A stretch of 64,000 bases of DNA from Maridesulfovibrio salexigens DSM 2638 (GCF_000023445.1 NC_012881.1:2406001-2470000); one strand, 5' to 3'. Positions 49,881 to 61,016 are shown, counted from the first letter of the stretch. The notes: a model not told the origin generated them from the sequence alone. Numbers and translations are program-made.

Positions 49881-50612
49881 TTAGCTGTTGATTTCAGTTA
49901 AAATTTTATTTTCGAGTTCAGTCACGTACGAACTTAGATTCCACTCCCATTTACGGTCTCCGGCTATCAATTCAATGCCGAGTCCCAATCTGGGATCTGT
50001 TGTAAAGATTCGTTCGTTCTTGGACGGGAACAATTCATCCAGTAATTTCTTAAGATTCTGTTCTTGCAACTCAGTATGTTCAAACCCGGTACGGATCAGA
50101 ATTTCAGAATTGCCACAATCCACGCCACGGGCCTCATCATCTATACGTTGCATAAAGCCGCTTAAGATCAACTGCTCCAGATCACTTCCTGAAAGGTCCT
50201 GCACTATCCGTGCGGCTGTAGCAGAAACTTCATGGATAAGCTTTTTACGCAAATTAAGCGCAACGCTTTCCTTTTCCCGCTCAAGCGCAGCCAGCCATTC
50301 CCTGCGCATGGTTTCGACCTCACCCCGAGCGGAATCCATGGCCTGCTCACGCAACCTTTCCGCCTCAGCATGAATTTCAGCCATAACCTCGGCCTCACGG
50401 TTATCAAGGTCCTCGCGTTTACGGCGAAGTTCCATGTTCAGGCTTTGAGATTCAGCCCTAGCTTCCCGCAAGGCAAGAGTTTCCTGCGCAACATGTTCCT
50501 TCCGTTCCTGCATGGCGCCGACAATCGGTTTGTAGAGAAACAACCTGAGCAACGCTATGAGCACGAAGAAATTCAGAACCTGCGCAAAGATCGTAAACCA
50601 ATCCAACAGCAT
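49881..50612 (-). CDS. atpF: N-ATPase b subunit (extended, takes over delta role)
   Basis: This 243-residue protein has one N-terminal membrane helix (VLNFFVLIALLRLFLYKPIV) followed by a long Glu/Arg-rich coiled coil (about 40-140). A C-terminal region (about 150-243, VRTGFEHTELQEQNLKKLLDELF-like) could replace the delta subunit, which has no gene in this operon. It forms the peripheral stalk. Two bases separate its start from the atpE stop. The long form of b is a known feature of N-ATPases. Confidence 0.9.
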   Translation of the reverse strand: MLLDWFTIFAQVLNFFVLIALLRLFLYKPIVGAMQERKEHVAQETLALREARAESQSLNMELRRKREDLDNREAEVMAEIHAEAERLREQAMDSARGEVETMRREWLAALEREKESVALNLRKKLIHEVSATAARIVQDLSGSDLEQLILSGFMQRIDDEARGVDCGNSEILIRTGFEHTELQEQNLKKLLDELFPSKNERIFTTDPRLGLGIELIAGDRKWEWNLSSYVTELENKILTEINS

Positions 50613-50614
50613 TA

Positions 50615-50896
50615 TCAGCCTCCGGCCTTTTCAAGAAAATAAGACCAGAACGGATTTGCAAAGAGCAGAATCATGGCCAGCACAAAGCAATAAATAGCCG
50701 TAGATTCGACCATTGCCATCCCTACAAAAAGGAACTTAACAATGGTATTCGTCTCATCCGGCTGCTGGGCAATGGAACTTAGCGCCCGCGAGAGAGCCAT
50801 ACCCTCGCCGATAGCAGGCCCGATAGCCCCGATGCCCATGCAAAGCCCTGCCGCAATAATCGACCCAAAAGCAATCCAACCAAGAGTTTCCATCAA
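50615..50896 (-). CDS. atpE: N-ATPase c subunit with Na+-binding residues
   Basis: This 93-residue hairpin of two membrane helices carries Na+-type ligands: V63, E64, S65, T66 and Y69 in MVESTAIY of helix 2. Helix 1 has Glu31 (GPAIGEGMA) where Ilyobacter c has Gln32. The ESTxxY pattern marks Na+ coupling. Two carboxylates per hairpin are typical of the N-ATPase family and may allow two ions per subunit. It forms the rotor ring in the membrane. Confidence 0.95.
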   Translation of the reverse strand: MMETLGWIAFGSIIAAGLCMGIGAIGPAIGEGMALSRALSSIAQQPDETNTIVKFLFVGMAMVESTAIYCFVLAMILLFANPFWSYFLEKAGG

Positions 50897-50913
50897 AACC
50901 CCCTTTTGATTAT

Positions 50914-51582
50914 TTATCCATGCACTTCAAGACCCGCGGCAATGAACACCGCCGCAAGTACCGTAAAAATATAAGCCTGCACCACTCCGATGAGCAGTCC
51001 AAGCATCTGCATGATTACAGGCACAAAAAGCGGCATAATCACCAGCAAAATCGCACCCATCATGGTTCCGCTAAGTATATTCCCGAAAAGACGCACCGCT
51101 AAGGCAAAAGTCCTACTGACCTCACCGATTATGTTAAATGGCAGCATGAACGGTGAGGGTTGCACGTAACTTTTAAGATAGTTGAACAAACCGTTCTCCT
51201 TTATTCCATAATAGGGAACAGCGAAAAATACGATCAAGCTGAAGGCTGTAGTCGTTGAAAGCGACCCTGTTGGCGGCTTGAACCCCGGCACTGCGGAAAG
51301 CAGGTTAGAAACGAGAATGAAGATAAACAGGGTTCCAAGCAGCGGTAGAAACTTCTCCGGCTGTTGGTTGGTAGCATCTTTGATCTGGGAAAGCAGTCCA
51401 GCCACCAACACTTCCAACAGATTCTGCTGGGAAGAAATCGTAGCTGAAGACGTGACCTTACGGGTAACAAACCATGAAAATCCCGCAAGCAGGACCATAA
51501 CCAGCCATGTATAAACTATGGTGGCATTCAGCTTAAAAAATCCAAAGCTGAAATAAATGATATGGTCCGGGCTTATTTCCAT
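50914..51582 (-). CDS. atpB: N-ATPase a subunit
   Basis: This 222-residue protein has five to six membrane helices, with the conserved Arg helix ISEVSRTFALAVRLFGNILSG-like region (residues near 150-170) where the essential Arg contacts the c ring. The C-terminus reads VVQAYIFTVLAAVFIAAGLEVHG. It provides the ion half-channels. It overlaps the end of atpR by 10 bp. Confidence 0.93.
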   Translation of the reverse strand: MEISPDHIIYFSFGFFKLNATIVYTWLVMVLLAGFSWFVTRKVTSSATISSQQNLLEVLVAGLLSQIKDATNQQPEKFLPLLGTLFIFILVSNLLSAVPGFKPPTGSLSTTTAFSLIVFFAVPYYGIKENGLFNYLKSYVQPSPFMLPFNIIGEVSRTFALAVRLFGNILSGTMMGAILLVIMPLFVPVIMQMLGLLIGVVQAYIFTVLAAVFIAAGLEVHG

Positions 51583-51890
51583 TCAGTCCTCTTCATTTTA
51601 ACAACATCCAACATGCCCATTCCGCACTGATTGGCCAGCAAGTAGGTCCGCAATAGATAGAAGCCCAAAAATGAAGATACAAAGGGTCCTCCTCCGTAAC
51701 TCATAACTTGGGCAAAACCCCAAAGGGTAATTCCATATCGCCCCAGATAGCTGGACCAGAAAAACATTCTCGGCCTTTCACAGCGAGGCAGCATACGTAC
51801 AGTCAGCCAGAGCCCGCCAAAATGGATGGCGGATAAAAGCAAGCCGATACCAAAGGCAGCGACAGTTATCATTATACTACTGATGATCAT
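51573..51890 (-). CDS. atpR: N-ATPase subunit AtpR
   Basis: This 105-residue membrane protein has about three helices (ITVAAFGIGLLLSAIHFGGLW, YGITLWGFAQVMSYGG, SFLGFYLLRTYLLANQ). Arg residues next to or within helices (LPRCERPRMFF, GRYGI, LLRTYL) fit AtpR of N-ATPases. This small subunit is found only in that family and is thought to neutralise c-ring carboxylates during assembly. It overlaps atpQ by 14 bp and atpB by 10 bp. Confidence 0.88.
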   Translation of the reverse strand: MIISSIMITVAAFGIGLLLSAIHFGGLWLTVRMLPRCERPRMFFWSSYLGRYGITLWGFAQVMSYGGGPFVSSFLGFYLLRTYLLANQCGMGMLDVVKMKRTEWK

Positions 51891-52244
51891 CCTCTACGTC
51901 CTTCGATTTGATGTCCTGCTGTTCCCAGTCGTCACGTTCTTTGATTATCTTATTCTTCTCACGATTCATCCAAATTCCGGCAAACAGACAGCCAATACCC
52001 AACCCGGCACCGAGCATAGCCATTGTCCAATTAACTTTACCGGGCCAACGGCTATCCAGCCAAACTCCGAGCAGGCTACCCAGCACCACAGGTAAAGCCA
52101 CCAGCCAACCTACAGCGCCCATAGCACCAAAAGCAGACCAAGCCCCGACAGTACCTTTCTGCCCCGCACGGATTTTGCGTTGCTCCTTACTGCCTACAGT
52201 CCGGCCGAACCCGTCCGGTTTGCGTTCATCTGGCTCACGCTTGA

Positions 52245-52248
<4 letters not shown>
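51877..52248 (-). CDS. atpQ: N-ATPase subunit AtpQ (AtpI/AtpZ-like)
   Basis: This 123-residue protein has two membrane helices (GAMGAVGWLVALPVVLGSLLGVWLD and WTMAMLGAGLGIGCLFAGIWM), typical of AtpI/AtpZ assembly or ion-supply proteins, with a charged N-terminus and C-terminus. Its place between atpC and atpR is diagnostic of N-ATPase operons. It overlaps atpC by 4 bp (ATGA). Confidence 0.88.
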
Positions 52249-54031
<1,783 letters not shown>

Positions 54032-54152
54032 CTAAGGTTTTCTTATTCTGCTTATAGAATACGGAAACGGAAAGTTTAGTAAAGCCTTTTTGAATTAAGT
54101 TTGTTTTTTCACAGAAGTAAGTGCTCCATTCTAATAACAGCGTGATCTCCGG

Positions 54153-54180
54153 TTGACTTCCATATATTAAAGAGTAGCCT
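54153..54180 (+). promoter_or_regulatory. possible promoter for map-recQ
   Basis: TTGACT, 16 bp, TAGCCT lies 37 bp upstream of the map start. The -35 is good and the -10 is poor. The site is in the divergent gap with atpD. Confidence 0.3.
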
Positions 54181-54216
54181 GTCCCCGTCACGAAAACATT
54201 TTCTGGAGTTATCCAA

Positions 54217-54996
54217 ATGATTATAAAGAATAAAAAACAAATCGACCTCATGCGCGAAGCAGGTATCCTGCTCTACAAGGCCCACATGGTGGCTAAAGAA
54301 ATGTGCGAAGCCGGCACATCCACCGAAGTAATCAACGCAGAAGTGGAAAAATTCATCACTTCACACGGCGCAACTCCACTTTTTAAAGGCGTTCCGGGCA
54401 AGGTTCCCTTTCCTGCCGGCTGCTGCATGTCCATAAACGAAGCGATTGTTCACGGTATCCCCTCCGCACGTAAGCTGGAAAACGGAGACATTCTGTCCAT
54501 CGATATCGGTGTACGCCTGAACGGTTGGTGCTCTGACTGCGCCGTTACCCATGCCATCGGCGAAATTGATGATGAAAAAAGACAGCTCATGGATGTAACC
54601 GAAGAATGCCTGCGCATCGCCATCAAAAGAATCAAACCGGGCGTTAAGTGGAGCAAGATTGCCAAAGAAATGTCCAAATATGCCCGTAATGCAGGCTTTT
54701 CCGTTGTAGAATCTCTGGTAGGACACGGCATTGGTGAAGGTCTGTGGGAATCTCCGCAGGTCCCCAACTATCACAGCAGACTGGTCAAAGATTTCAAGCT
54801 CAAACAGGGTCTTGTTATTGCCGTGGAACCCATGATCAATGCAGGCGTTAAAACAACCGAAACCCTGAAGGATCACTGGACCATCGTCACTAAAGACGGC
54901 AAGCCCTCCGCCCACTTCGAACACACTATCGCAGTAACTGCCAATGGAGCACAGGTCCTTACCTGCGGTGAAAACGGTGAAGGCTGGGCTCTGTAA
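54217..54996 (+). CDS. map: type I methionine aminopeptidase
   Basis: This 259-residue protein has all five metal ligands: Asp96 and Asp107 (DIGVRLNGWCSD), His170 (GHGIGE), Glu204 (VEPMINAG) and Glu235 (HFEHTIAV). It removes the initiator Met from new proteins in the cytoplasm. Its length matches bacterial type I enzymes. It is followed after 6 bp by recQ and is probably cotranscribed with it. The phrase INEAIVHGIPS is typical. Confidence 0.96.
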   Translation: MIIKNKKQIDLMREAGILLYKAHMVAKEMCEAGTSTEVINAEVEKFITSHGATPLFKGVPGKVPFPAGCCMSINEAIVHGIPSARKLENGDILSIDIGVRLNGWCSDCAVTHAIGEIDDEKRQLMDVTEECLRIAIKRIKPGVKWSKIAKEMSKYARNAGFSVVESLVGHGIGEGLWESPQVPNYHSRLVKDFKLKQGLVIAVEPMINAGVKTTETLKDHWTIVTKDGKPSAHFEHTIAVTANGAQVLTCGENGEGWAL

Positions 54997-55002
54997 AACT
55001 TT

Positions 55003-57225
55003 ATGAGCGCACCACGCACTCCTTTAGATGTCCTGCGCCAAACCTACGGATATGAATCATTCCGTGGGCTGCAGGAGGACGTCATCAACCGCATCATGAG
55101 CGGCGGCAATGCCGTTGTTTTTATGCCCACCGGAGGCGGTAAATCCGCCTGTTACCAGATTCCGGCCATCCTTCGGCCGGGGGTGGGTATTGTCATTTCC
55201 CCGCTCATCGCCCTGATGCGCGATCAGGTAGCAGCCCTGCAACAGATGGGAGTGCGTGCTGCCTGCCTGAATTCATCGGTACAGCCCTCCGAGGCCAACC
55301 ATATCATCCATGAACTGCATAGCGGAAACATGGATCTGCTTTATGTGGCCCCTGAGCGGCTGGCCCAGCCCGGATTCATGGACATGCTTTCGGGTATCAA
55401 GATCAGCCTGATCGCCATTGACGAGGCTCACTGCGTAGCCCAATGGGGACACGATTTCCGTCCCGATTACCTGCGGCTTTCCGTATTTGCGGAAATGTTT
55501 CCCAGCGTGCCGCGCCTGGCACTGACGGCCACAGCCGACGGCCCGACCCGCAATGAAATCCTCTACCGCTTATCCTTCAGCAACGAGGATATTTTTGCCA
55601 CCGGATTCGACCGTCCGAACATACGCTATACCGTAATCCCCAAGGATCAGGAAAAACGGCAATTGCTCAATTTCATCAAAAACGAGCACTTTGCTGAATG
55701 CGGCATTGTCTACCGCATGAGCCGCAAAAAAGTGGAATCCACCGCCGAATGGCTTTGCAAACAAGGTATTAACGCCCTGCCATACCACGCGGGACTGGAC
55801 GCTCAAACCCGTGAATCCAACCAAGCCCGATTCATGTCCGAAGACGGCGTTGTCATGGTTGCGACCATTGCTTTCGGCATGGGTATCGACAAACCGGACG
55901 TGCGCTACGTAGCCCATCTGGATCTGCCAAAAACCATCGAAGCCTACTATCAGGAAACAGGCCGTGCCGGACGTGACGGATTGCCAGCGGAAGCATGGAT
56001 GTCCGTAGGAATTCAGGATATCGGATTCCTGAAACGAATGATCATGTCCGGGAACAGCCCGGATGACCGTAAAGCCTTGGAACTGCGCAAGCTCAACGCC
56101 CTGCTCGCGTACTGCGAATCACCGGGATGCCTGCGCCAATCCCTGCTTTCCTACTTCGGTGAAGAACTTGAAGAGCCGTGCGGAAACTGTTTTACCTGCA
56201 TCAACCCGCCATCGATATTTGACGGAACCATTCCGGCTCAAAAGGCCCTTTCAAATATTTACCGCACCGAGCAGCTTTTCGGAGCCAACTACCTGATCGA
56301 TATTTTACTGGGCAAAGAAAACAAACGCATCAGCACCCAAGGGCATAACAGCTTAAGTACATACGGTATCGGCAAGGAATTTAATTCGGATGAATGGCTT
56401 TCCATCCACCGCCAGCTTGTTTCACAAGGGCTGGTGGATGTTGATATGGAAGGCTACGGATCTCTGAAACTAAACGCTAAAAGCTGGGAAGTTCTGCGCA
56501 AGGAACGGACTGTAGCCCTGCGCAAAGACCCGGTACTTGCCAAAAGCAAAACCCGCCGAGCCCGTAAAAAGCTGGTCATCGGGGATTCGAACAGCCCTTC
56601 CCTTTCCACTCCGGAAGCACATGAACTTCTGGAATCGCTGCGTTCCCTGCGCAACACACTCGCTCAGGAACAACATGTTCCGGCATATGCAATTTTTGCA
56701 GATAAGACCCTGCTAGAACTTGGTTGCTACCGCCCACAAACCACAGGAGAACTCTATGCGGTTAGTGGTTTGGGTGATCAGAAAATATTCCGCTATGGAG
56801 CAGCCATAATTGAAGTGCTGATGGACCATCAAGAGAAACATGGAAGACCCGAGGATCTTTTCCCCATCCCGGAAGATAAGATAAAAGAAGTCCCTACTTC
56901 AACCCCCAAGAAAGAAGGACCGACTGTTTCAGCTTCCGCTCTGGAAACCCTTGAACTGTTTGAAGAGCTTATGGACATCGAAAAAGTTGCAGAATCCCGC
57001 AACATTAAGCCCGCAACAATTTACGCTCACCTGACGTCCTGCATTGGAGCCGGAAAAGTAGACGTAAGCGACATTCTGGATTTCGATGCATCGGAACTTG
57101 AATGTCTGCGAGACACTTTATCCTTTTATAAAGAAGAGGGATTTCTGCAACTAAGCCCGGTATTCAATGGACTTTGCGGCAACTATTCATTTGAAATCCT
57201 GCGTATGGTCCGCGCCAGCAAATAA
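55003..57225 (+). CDS. recQ: ATP-dependent DNA helicase RecQ
   Basis: This 740-residue protein has helicase motifs FRGLQEDVI (motif 0), MPTGGGKSACYQ (Walker A, 41-52) and DEAH in IDEAHCVAQWGHDFRPDY near 138. Further motifs are LTATA and QETGRAGRDG. A zinc-binding Cys set follows (CESPGCLRQSLLSYFGE through CGNCFTC, about 368-398), then an RQC winged helix. An HRDC domain lies at about 545-620, with YAIFADKTLLELGCYRP. A further C-terminal HTH-like region (VAESRNIKPATIYAHL) ends the protein. It unwinds DNA in recombination repair. No clear ribosome-binding site is present, so translation likely couples to map. Confidence 0.96.
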   Translation: MSAPRTPLDVLRQTYGYESFRGLQEDVINRIMSGGNAVVFMPTGGGKSACYQIPAILRPGVGIVISPLIALMRDQVAALQQMGVRAACLNSSVQPSEANHIIHELHSGNMDLLYVAPERLAQPGFMDMLSGIKISLIAIDEAHCVAQWGHDFRPDYLRLSVFAEMFPSVPRLALTATADGPTRNEILYRLSFSNEDIFATGFDRPNIRYTVIPKDQEKRQLLNFIKNEHFAECGIVYRMSRKKVESTAEWLCKQGINALPYHAGLDAQTRESNQARFMSEDGVVMVATIAFGMGIDKPDVRYVAHLDLPKTIEAYYQETGRAGRDGLPAEAWMSVGIQDIGFLKRMIMSGNSPDDRKALELRKLNALLAYCESPGCLRQSLLSYFGEELEEPCGNCFTCINPPSIFDGTIPAQKALSNIYRTEQLFGANYLIDILLGKENKRISTQGHNSLSTYGIGKEFNSDEWLSIHRQLVSQGLVDVDMEGYGSLKLNAKSWEVLRKERTVALRKDPVLAKSKTRRARKKLVIGDSNSPSLSTPEAHELLESLRSLRNTLAQEQHVPAYAIFADKTLLELGCYRPQTTGELYAVSGLGDQKIFRYGAAIIEVLMDHQEKHGRPEDLFPIPEDKIKEVPTSTPKKEGPTVSASALETLELFEELMDIEKVAESRNIKPATIYAHLTSCIGAGKVDVSDILDFDASELECLRDTLSFYKEEGFLQLSPVFNGLCGNYSFEILRMVRASK

Positions 57226-57330
57226 TTATTTATCAACTTCAGAACAATACATTTGACCTTGTTCGTAAAAAATGAATATTATCATACTATTCATTGTAAT
57301 CCATGAACATTTTTTAAGTGCAGGTTCTGA

Positions 57331-58080
57331 ATGAAACAGCTTTTCAGCACAATCATCCTTCTTATTTCACTATTTGTATGTATACCACAGGCAGATGCAA
57401 TTATTAGAGTCAACATATATGGAGATGATGCATATGCTCCTTATTGCTTCATTAACAATGGGACTTATGACGGGATATATGTACGTATTTTAAAGAAGGC
57501 ATTTAGCAAGATGGAAGGGTATCAAATCAAAATCGTGCCTGTTCCGTATAAACGTTTGCTGCTGGGACTCGAACACGGTAAATTTTTTGCAGCCTTCCCA
57601 CCTTACCAATGGCCCCAAAAAAGACCGTGGATAGACACCTACTCTACCCCGATACTAGAAGAAGACTATTCTATTTTCTGCGCCAAAGGATTTCTGGATA
57701 AACCGCGCCCGAATTGGCCGACTGACTACAAAGATCTTACAATTGGAGTCAATGATGGCTTTATAATCCCCAACATCGACAGAATTAAAATCGAGGATGC
57801 ATCCAGTAACGAAAAAAATTTGAGAAAACTCCTTGCCGGTCGTATTGACTGCTACGTAAACGACAGTAAATCCATCCTCTATACAGCCAAACTCATGGGC
57901 ATTGATCCATCAAAGCTTGTACAAGGAATGAAAATAAGTACGGAATATGGGCATCTTGCCTACTCGCGCAAGAACAACCCGCCTTTCAAGCGAGATTTTA
58001 TAAAAAAATTCAATGTGATAATACAAAAGATGAAATGCAGCGGAGAAATTGATACTATAGTAAATGATTTCATCCATTAA
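57331..58080 (+). CDS. periplasmic solute-binding protein, family 3-like
   Basis: This 249-residue protein has a signal peptide (LFSTIILLISLFVCIPQADA). A type II periplasmic binding fold follows, starting RVNIYGDDAYAPYCFINNGTYDGIYVRIL and including the usual DYSIFCAKG and second-lobe LLAGRIDCYVNDSKS. It probably binds an amino acid or small anion and could serve an ABC transporter or a sensor, but no permease or kinase gene is adjacent. In Desulfovibrio many such stand-alone proteins exist. Confidence 0.87.
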   Translation: MKQLFSTIILLISLFVCIPQADAIIRVNIYGDDAYAPYCFINNGTYDGIYVRILKKAFSKMEGYQIKIVPVPYKRLLLGLEHGKFFAAFPPYQWPQKRPWIDTYSTPILEEDYSIFCAKGFLDKPRPNWPTDYKDLTIGVNDGFIIPNIDRIKIEDASSNEKNLRKLLAGRIDCYVNDSKSILYTAKLMGIDPSKLVQGMKISTEYGHLAYSRKNNPPFKRDFIKKFNVIIQKMKCSGEIDTIVNDFIH

Positions 58081-58082
58081 AA

Positions 58083-58120
58083 AAGCCGACCTGTAAACTT
58101 ACAGATCGGCTCTATTCTTT
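58083..58120 (+). terminator. terminator between solute-binding protein and ppnN
   Basis: The arms AGCCGACCTGT and ACAGATCGGCT with one mismatch enclose AAACTT. Flanking A and T tracts make it usable from both convergent genes. Confidence 0.8.
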
Positions 58121-58137
58121 CCAAACAATATAATTAG

Positions 58138-59478
58138 CTACTCAATACGGTAAGCAGGCTTATTGCTCTTGCTGGGATGAATCCTGCCTTGCTTAGCCAA
58201 CTTACGGACCAACTGGTCTGTTGCAGCCAGAATGTTTTTATCTCCCTTGATAAGGGGTCTGTCATCTCCCCATGAATCAAGCATATCCGGGTCTTTCACT
58301 GTGAGGTGAACCACTCCGGAAAAGAAACGACGCAAATTAATAAGCAATGAAAAGGCTTCTTGATCCCGAGACAAATCGAGTCCTTCCATTGATTCGAAAG
58401 TAACCTCGAAAGGCTCCTGAATACGCGGATCAAAAACAAGATCATCATTCCAGAGGTAGCGGGTATTCAAATGCTGTGTCTGGTATGCCACGTAGTTCGC
58501 ATAAGCGCGGGCAGTTCCCACGTGCACATTATACAAACCATCCAGCGCATCGCCGAAGCAGATATCAAGATACTCGACCAATTCCTTAAAATAAACCCCG
58601 CCACCCATCTCAACAAGATCAAATTCATAAGGAATTCCCTTATTATCAGGCATGGAAAGCAAGGCCAGCATAGTCAGGATTTCCTCAACAGTACCCGCAC
58701 CACCGGGATGGACTTTGCCTCGATGAGAGGCACGGATAAATGCTTCCATGCGCTCTTCAATAGTCGGAAAAGTCAAAAGCTGGGTCACAAGTTCGTTCGG
58801 AGCTTCAGCTGCAAGAATCTTCTTTTCTGAAAAACCGATAAAATCTCGATGACCGAAACGCTCAAAGGAATTCTGCTTGCCGTAGGCAACCTGTGCACCC
58901 TTGAAAGGAGCCTTCATAACCCCTACACCGCAACCAGTAATATTTTCCATATCCGGCATAAAAAGAGCGGTCCAGTAGCCGAGTTCCTTGGCAAAATTAT
59001 ACTCATCAAGTGGAACCTGATGTCCGCCCCAAGTAAACATGACCAAACCACGCTCACCGCGATACATAAGGCCGGAATGTTCAACAAATTTCTTAATATT
59101 TGTGGACCGGCAATCATCTCCGTCGCATGAATGCTTTGGAGCAAAAATTATATCGCGAATGACCGCTGAAATATGTTCAACAGACTGCCAGATGACATTT
59201 CTTCCATCGTAAAGACAATCCCTCGGCACACGGGAGCACAGCAGATTTATGTGGCCGTTAACAGGCGCCAGTTCTATCTGCATATCTTTAAATTTAACCC
59301 GAATTTCACGGGTATCACAGACATCATTCTTGTGCACGTTGATCAATGCACCGATGATTTCAACCATACGGTTTTCAGGATCAGCCAGCCCTTGAGCAAG
59401 ACGTTCAATATCAGCATCACTAAACTGCTGCGAAACAATCCTACGGGGAAGAATGGGAATCTTTAATTCTGTTTGCAT
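58138..59478 (-). CDS. ppnN: PpnN-like nucleotide 5'-monophosphate nucleosidase (LOG family)
   Basis: This 446-residue protein matches the architecture of E. coli PpnN (YgdH, 454 residues). An N-terminal regulatory part comes first, then the LOG core with FTWGGHQVPLDEYNFAKELG, ITGCGVGVMKAPFKGA and HPGGAGTVEEILTML (the PGGxGTxxE motif near 257). The C-terminal domain has LRRFFSGVVHLTVKD. PpnN cleaves purine nucleoside monophosphates to base and ribose phosphate and is stimulated by (p)ppGpp. Extra Cys in KHSCDGDDCRSTNI are not part of the known site. No strong ribosome-binding site is evident. Confidence 0.87.
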   Translation of the reverse strand: MQTELKIPILPRRIVSQQFSDADIERLAQGLADPENRMVEIIGALINVHKNDVCDTREIRVKFKDMQIELAPVNGHINLLCSRVPRDCLYDGRNVIWQSVEHISAVIRDIIFAPKHSCDGDDCRSTNIKKFVEHSGLMYRGERGLVMFTWGGHQVPLDEYNFAKELGYWTALFMPDMENITGCGVGVMKAPFKGAQVAYGKQNSFERFGHRDFIGFSEKKILAAEAPNELVTQLLTFPTIEERMEAFIRASHRGKVHPGGAGTVEEILTMLALLSMPDNKGIPYEFDLVEMGGGVYFKELVEYLDICFGDALDGLYNVHVGTARAYANYVAYQTQHLNTRYLWNDDLVFDPRIQEPFEVTFESMEGLDLSRDQEAFSLLINLRRFFSGVVHLTVKDPDMLDSWGDDRPLIKGDKNILAATDQLVRKLAKQGRIHPSKSNKPAYRIE

Positions 59479-59636
59479 AATGAAAAAGGAGTAATCGGAA
59501 CGCAGGGAAATGCAAGGATAAATCGCATTTCAGATCAAAATTTTTAAACACGCTTCAAAATTTTTCTACCTCAATCCGGCAAATTTTCAATATTCGGGAA
59601 ATCTCTTTTTAAGCCTGACCAAAGCTTTCTTTTCAG

Positions 59637-59741
59637 CTACCACATATGCTTTCCACTGCACTCCATTAAAGAAAGAATCGAAAGTGCTGTTTGGTGAACT
59701 TTTCCGAAAACATTTATGGCAACGTCTACTTTAGCATTCAT
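59637..59741 (-). pseudogene. remnant of glycosyltransferase-like gene start
   Basis: Behind a good AAGGA site, ATG at 59741 opens 34 codons reading MNAKVDVAINVFGKVHQTAL, SILSLMECSGKHM, then stops at TAG. Shifted by one base, the following sequence reads VVAEKKALVRLKKRFPEY before another stop. The opening phrase (xVINVYGKPxQTxxxLxSLxxHSG) recalls, from memory, the N-terminus of a glycosyltransferase/capsule-related family. The piece looks like a decayed gene start with a frameshift and a large deletion. It lies in the 470-bp gap between ppnN and the cyclase gene; the rest of that gap is AT-rich and shows nothing else. Confidence 0.4.
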
Positions 59742-59947
59742 ATATATTCCTTCATATCCTAATTTTATACATAGTTAATATGATGATAGAGAGAATTCAA
59801 TAGCGAATGGAAAGTTAACAATAGACATGAATAGAATTGCAGATTAAGCGTGAAGTAAAGTTCCAGCTTTTAAAACAGACAACATTTCAGGACATTACAT
59901 ACATAAATGTCAGTATCACATTTTATTTTCATCAAAGAGGGGCACAA

Positions 59948-60724
59948 ATGTCTAAAACAATTATAGATCTATCCGTTTCAATTCGTTCAGACAAACCGTC
60001 CGACCCTCCAGGCTTTGTCCCCGAAATTATCTATGCTGATCATGCAGCGGGAGCAGCTCAAATGGCATCGGTCTTTCCGGGACTTAGCCCGGAGCAACTT
60101 CCGGAGCAAGAAGGCTGGGCTGTTGAATTCGTAAAAATGAGTACTCATGCCGGCACACATATGGATGCTCCATATCATTATCACTCCAAAACAGATGACA
60201 AGACTCCTGCAATGACCATTGACCAGATTCCCTTGGAATGGTGCATTAGCTCAGGGGTGAAACTTGATTTTCGTAATTTTGATGATGGTTACATTGTAAC
60301 ACCTGCTGATATTGATAGGGAACTGGATAGGATAAATTATACTTTAAAAGAAAAAGACATTGTCCTTATCAATACTTCTGCCGGAAAAAGATTCGGCCAC
60401 GAAGACTATCTTGAAAAAGGTTGCGGCATGGGCAGGGATGCAACCCTTCACCTGACGAAGCAAGGCATTAAAATTGTCGGAACAGATGCTTGGAGTTGGG
60501 ATGCACCTTTTAGTTCGACCGTAAAAAAATTCATGGAAACTCAAGACCCTTCCATCATTTGGGAAGGTCATTATGCAGGAAGTACGGTTCCATACTGCCA
60601 TATGGAAAAAATGGCTAACCTTGAACTGCTTCCGTCAACCGGATTCACTGTAATCTGCATGCCTGTTAAAGTTCATAAAGGTTCGGCAGGCTGGGTTCGT
60701 CCGGTGGCTCTCCTAGAAGATTAA
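59948..60724 (+). CDS. metal-dependent cyclase / kynurenine formamidase-like hydrolase
   Basis: From ATG 59948, behind AGAGGGG, the protein has 258 residues and starts MSKTIIDLSVSIRSDKPSDP. It has the family motif HxGTHxDxP as STHAGTHMDAPYHYH near 66-78 and the later DIVLINTSAGKRF and GTDAWSWDAPF regions. The cyclase family hydrolyses amides or forms rings using a metal ion held by these His and Asp. The substrate cannot be told. A longer in-frame reading from 59837 lacks a ribosome-binding site and is rejected. A terminator follows. Confidence 0.9.
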   Translation: MSKTIIDLSVSIRSDKPSDPPGFVPEIIYADHAAGAAQMASVFPGLSPEQLPEQEGWAVEFVKMSTHAGTHMDAPYHYHSKTDDKTPAMTIDQIPLEWCISSGVKLDFRNFDDGYIVTPADIDRELDRINYTLKEKDIVLINTSAGKRFGHEDYLEKGCGMGRDATLHLTKQGIKIVGTDAWSWDAPFSSTVKKFMETQDPSIIWEGHYAGSTVPYCHMEKMANLELLPSTGFTVICMPVKVHKGSAGWVRPVALLED

Positions 60725-60742
60725 CAACTCACAAAATATAAC

Positions 60743-60775
60743 CCCGCACAAATGATTGTGCGGGGTTATTAATTA
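60743..60775 (+). terminator. terminator after cyclase gene
   Basis: The arms AACCCCGCACAA and TTGTGCGGGGTT enclose a short loop, followed by ATTAATT. It is a perfect stem 18 bp after the stop. Confidence 0.85.
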
Positions 60776-60977
60776 GTAACAAAAAAGCACTTAATTTAAG
60801 CGTTTAAAAATATTTTTCCAACACATACATCGAATTACAGATCAAAACAGCTCACAACGCAAATTTCAAAATTCGGACATTTACTATCCCTAAAATAAAT
60901 GATGTCTACTAAATTCTGAGTCTACTACCTCGCTTCACACCCAAAACCACCCTTTCAAAAAGCCTCAAACAAGTAAA

Positions 60978-61010
60978 GCCCCCTTGAGTTAACAAGGGGG
61001 CTTTGAAATA
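60978..61010 (-). terminator. terminator of rRNA operon
   Basis: The arms AAAGCCCCCTTG and CAAGGGGGCTTT surround AGTTAA, just downstream of 5S rRNA on the minus strand, with a T-rich tail on that strand. It marks the end of the rRNA transcript. Confidence 0.85.
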
Positions 61011-61016
61011 AAAAAG

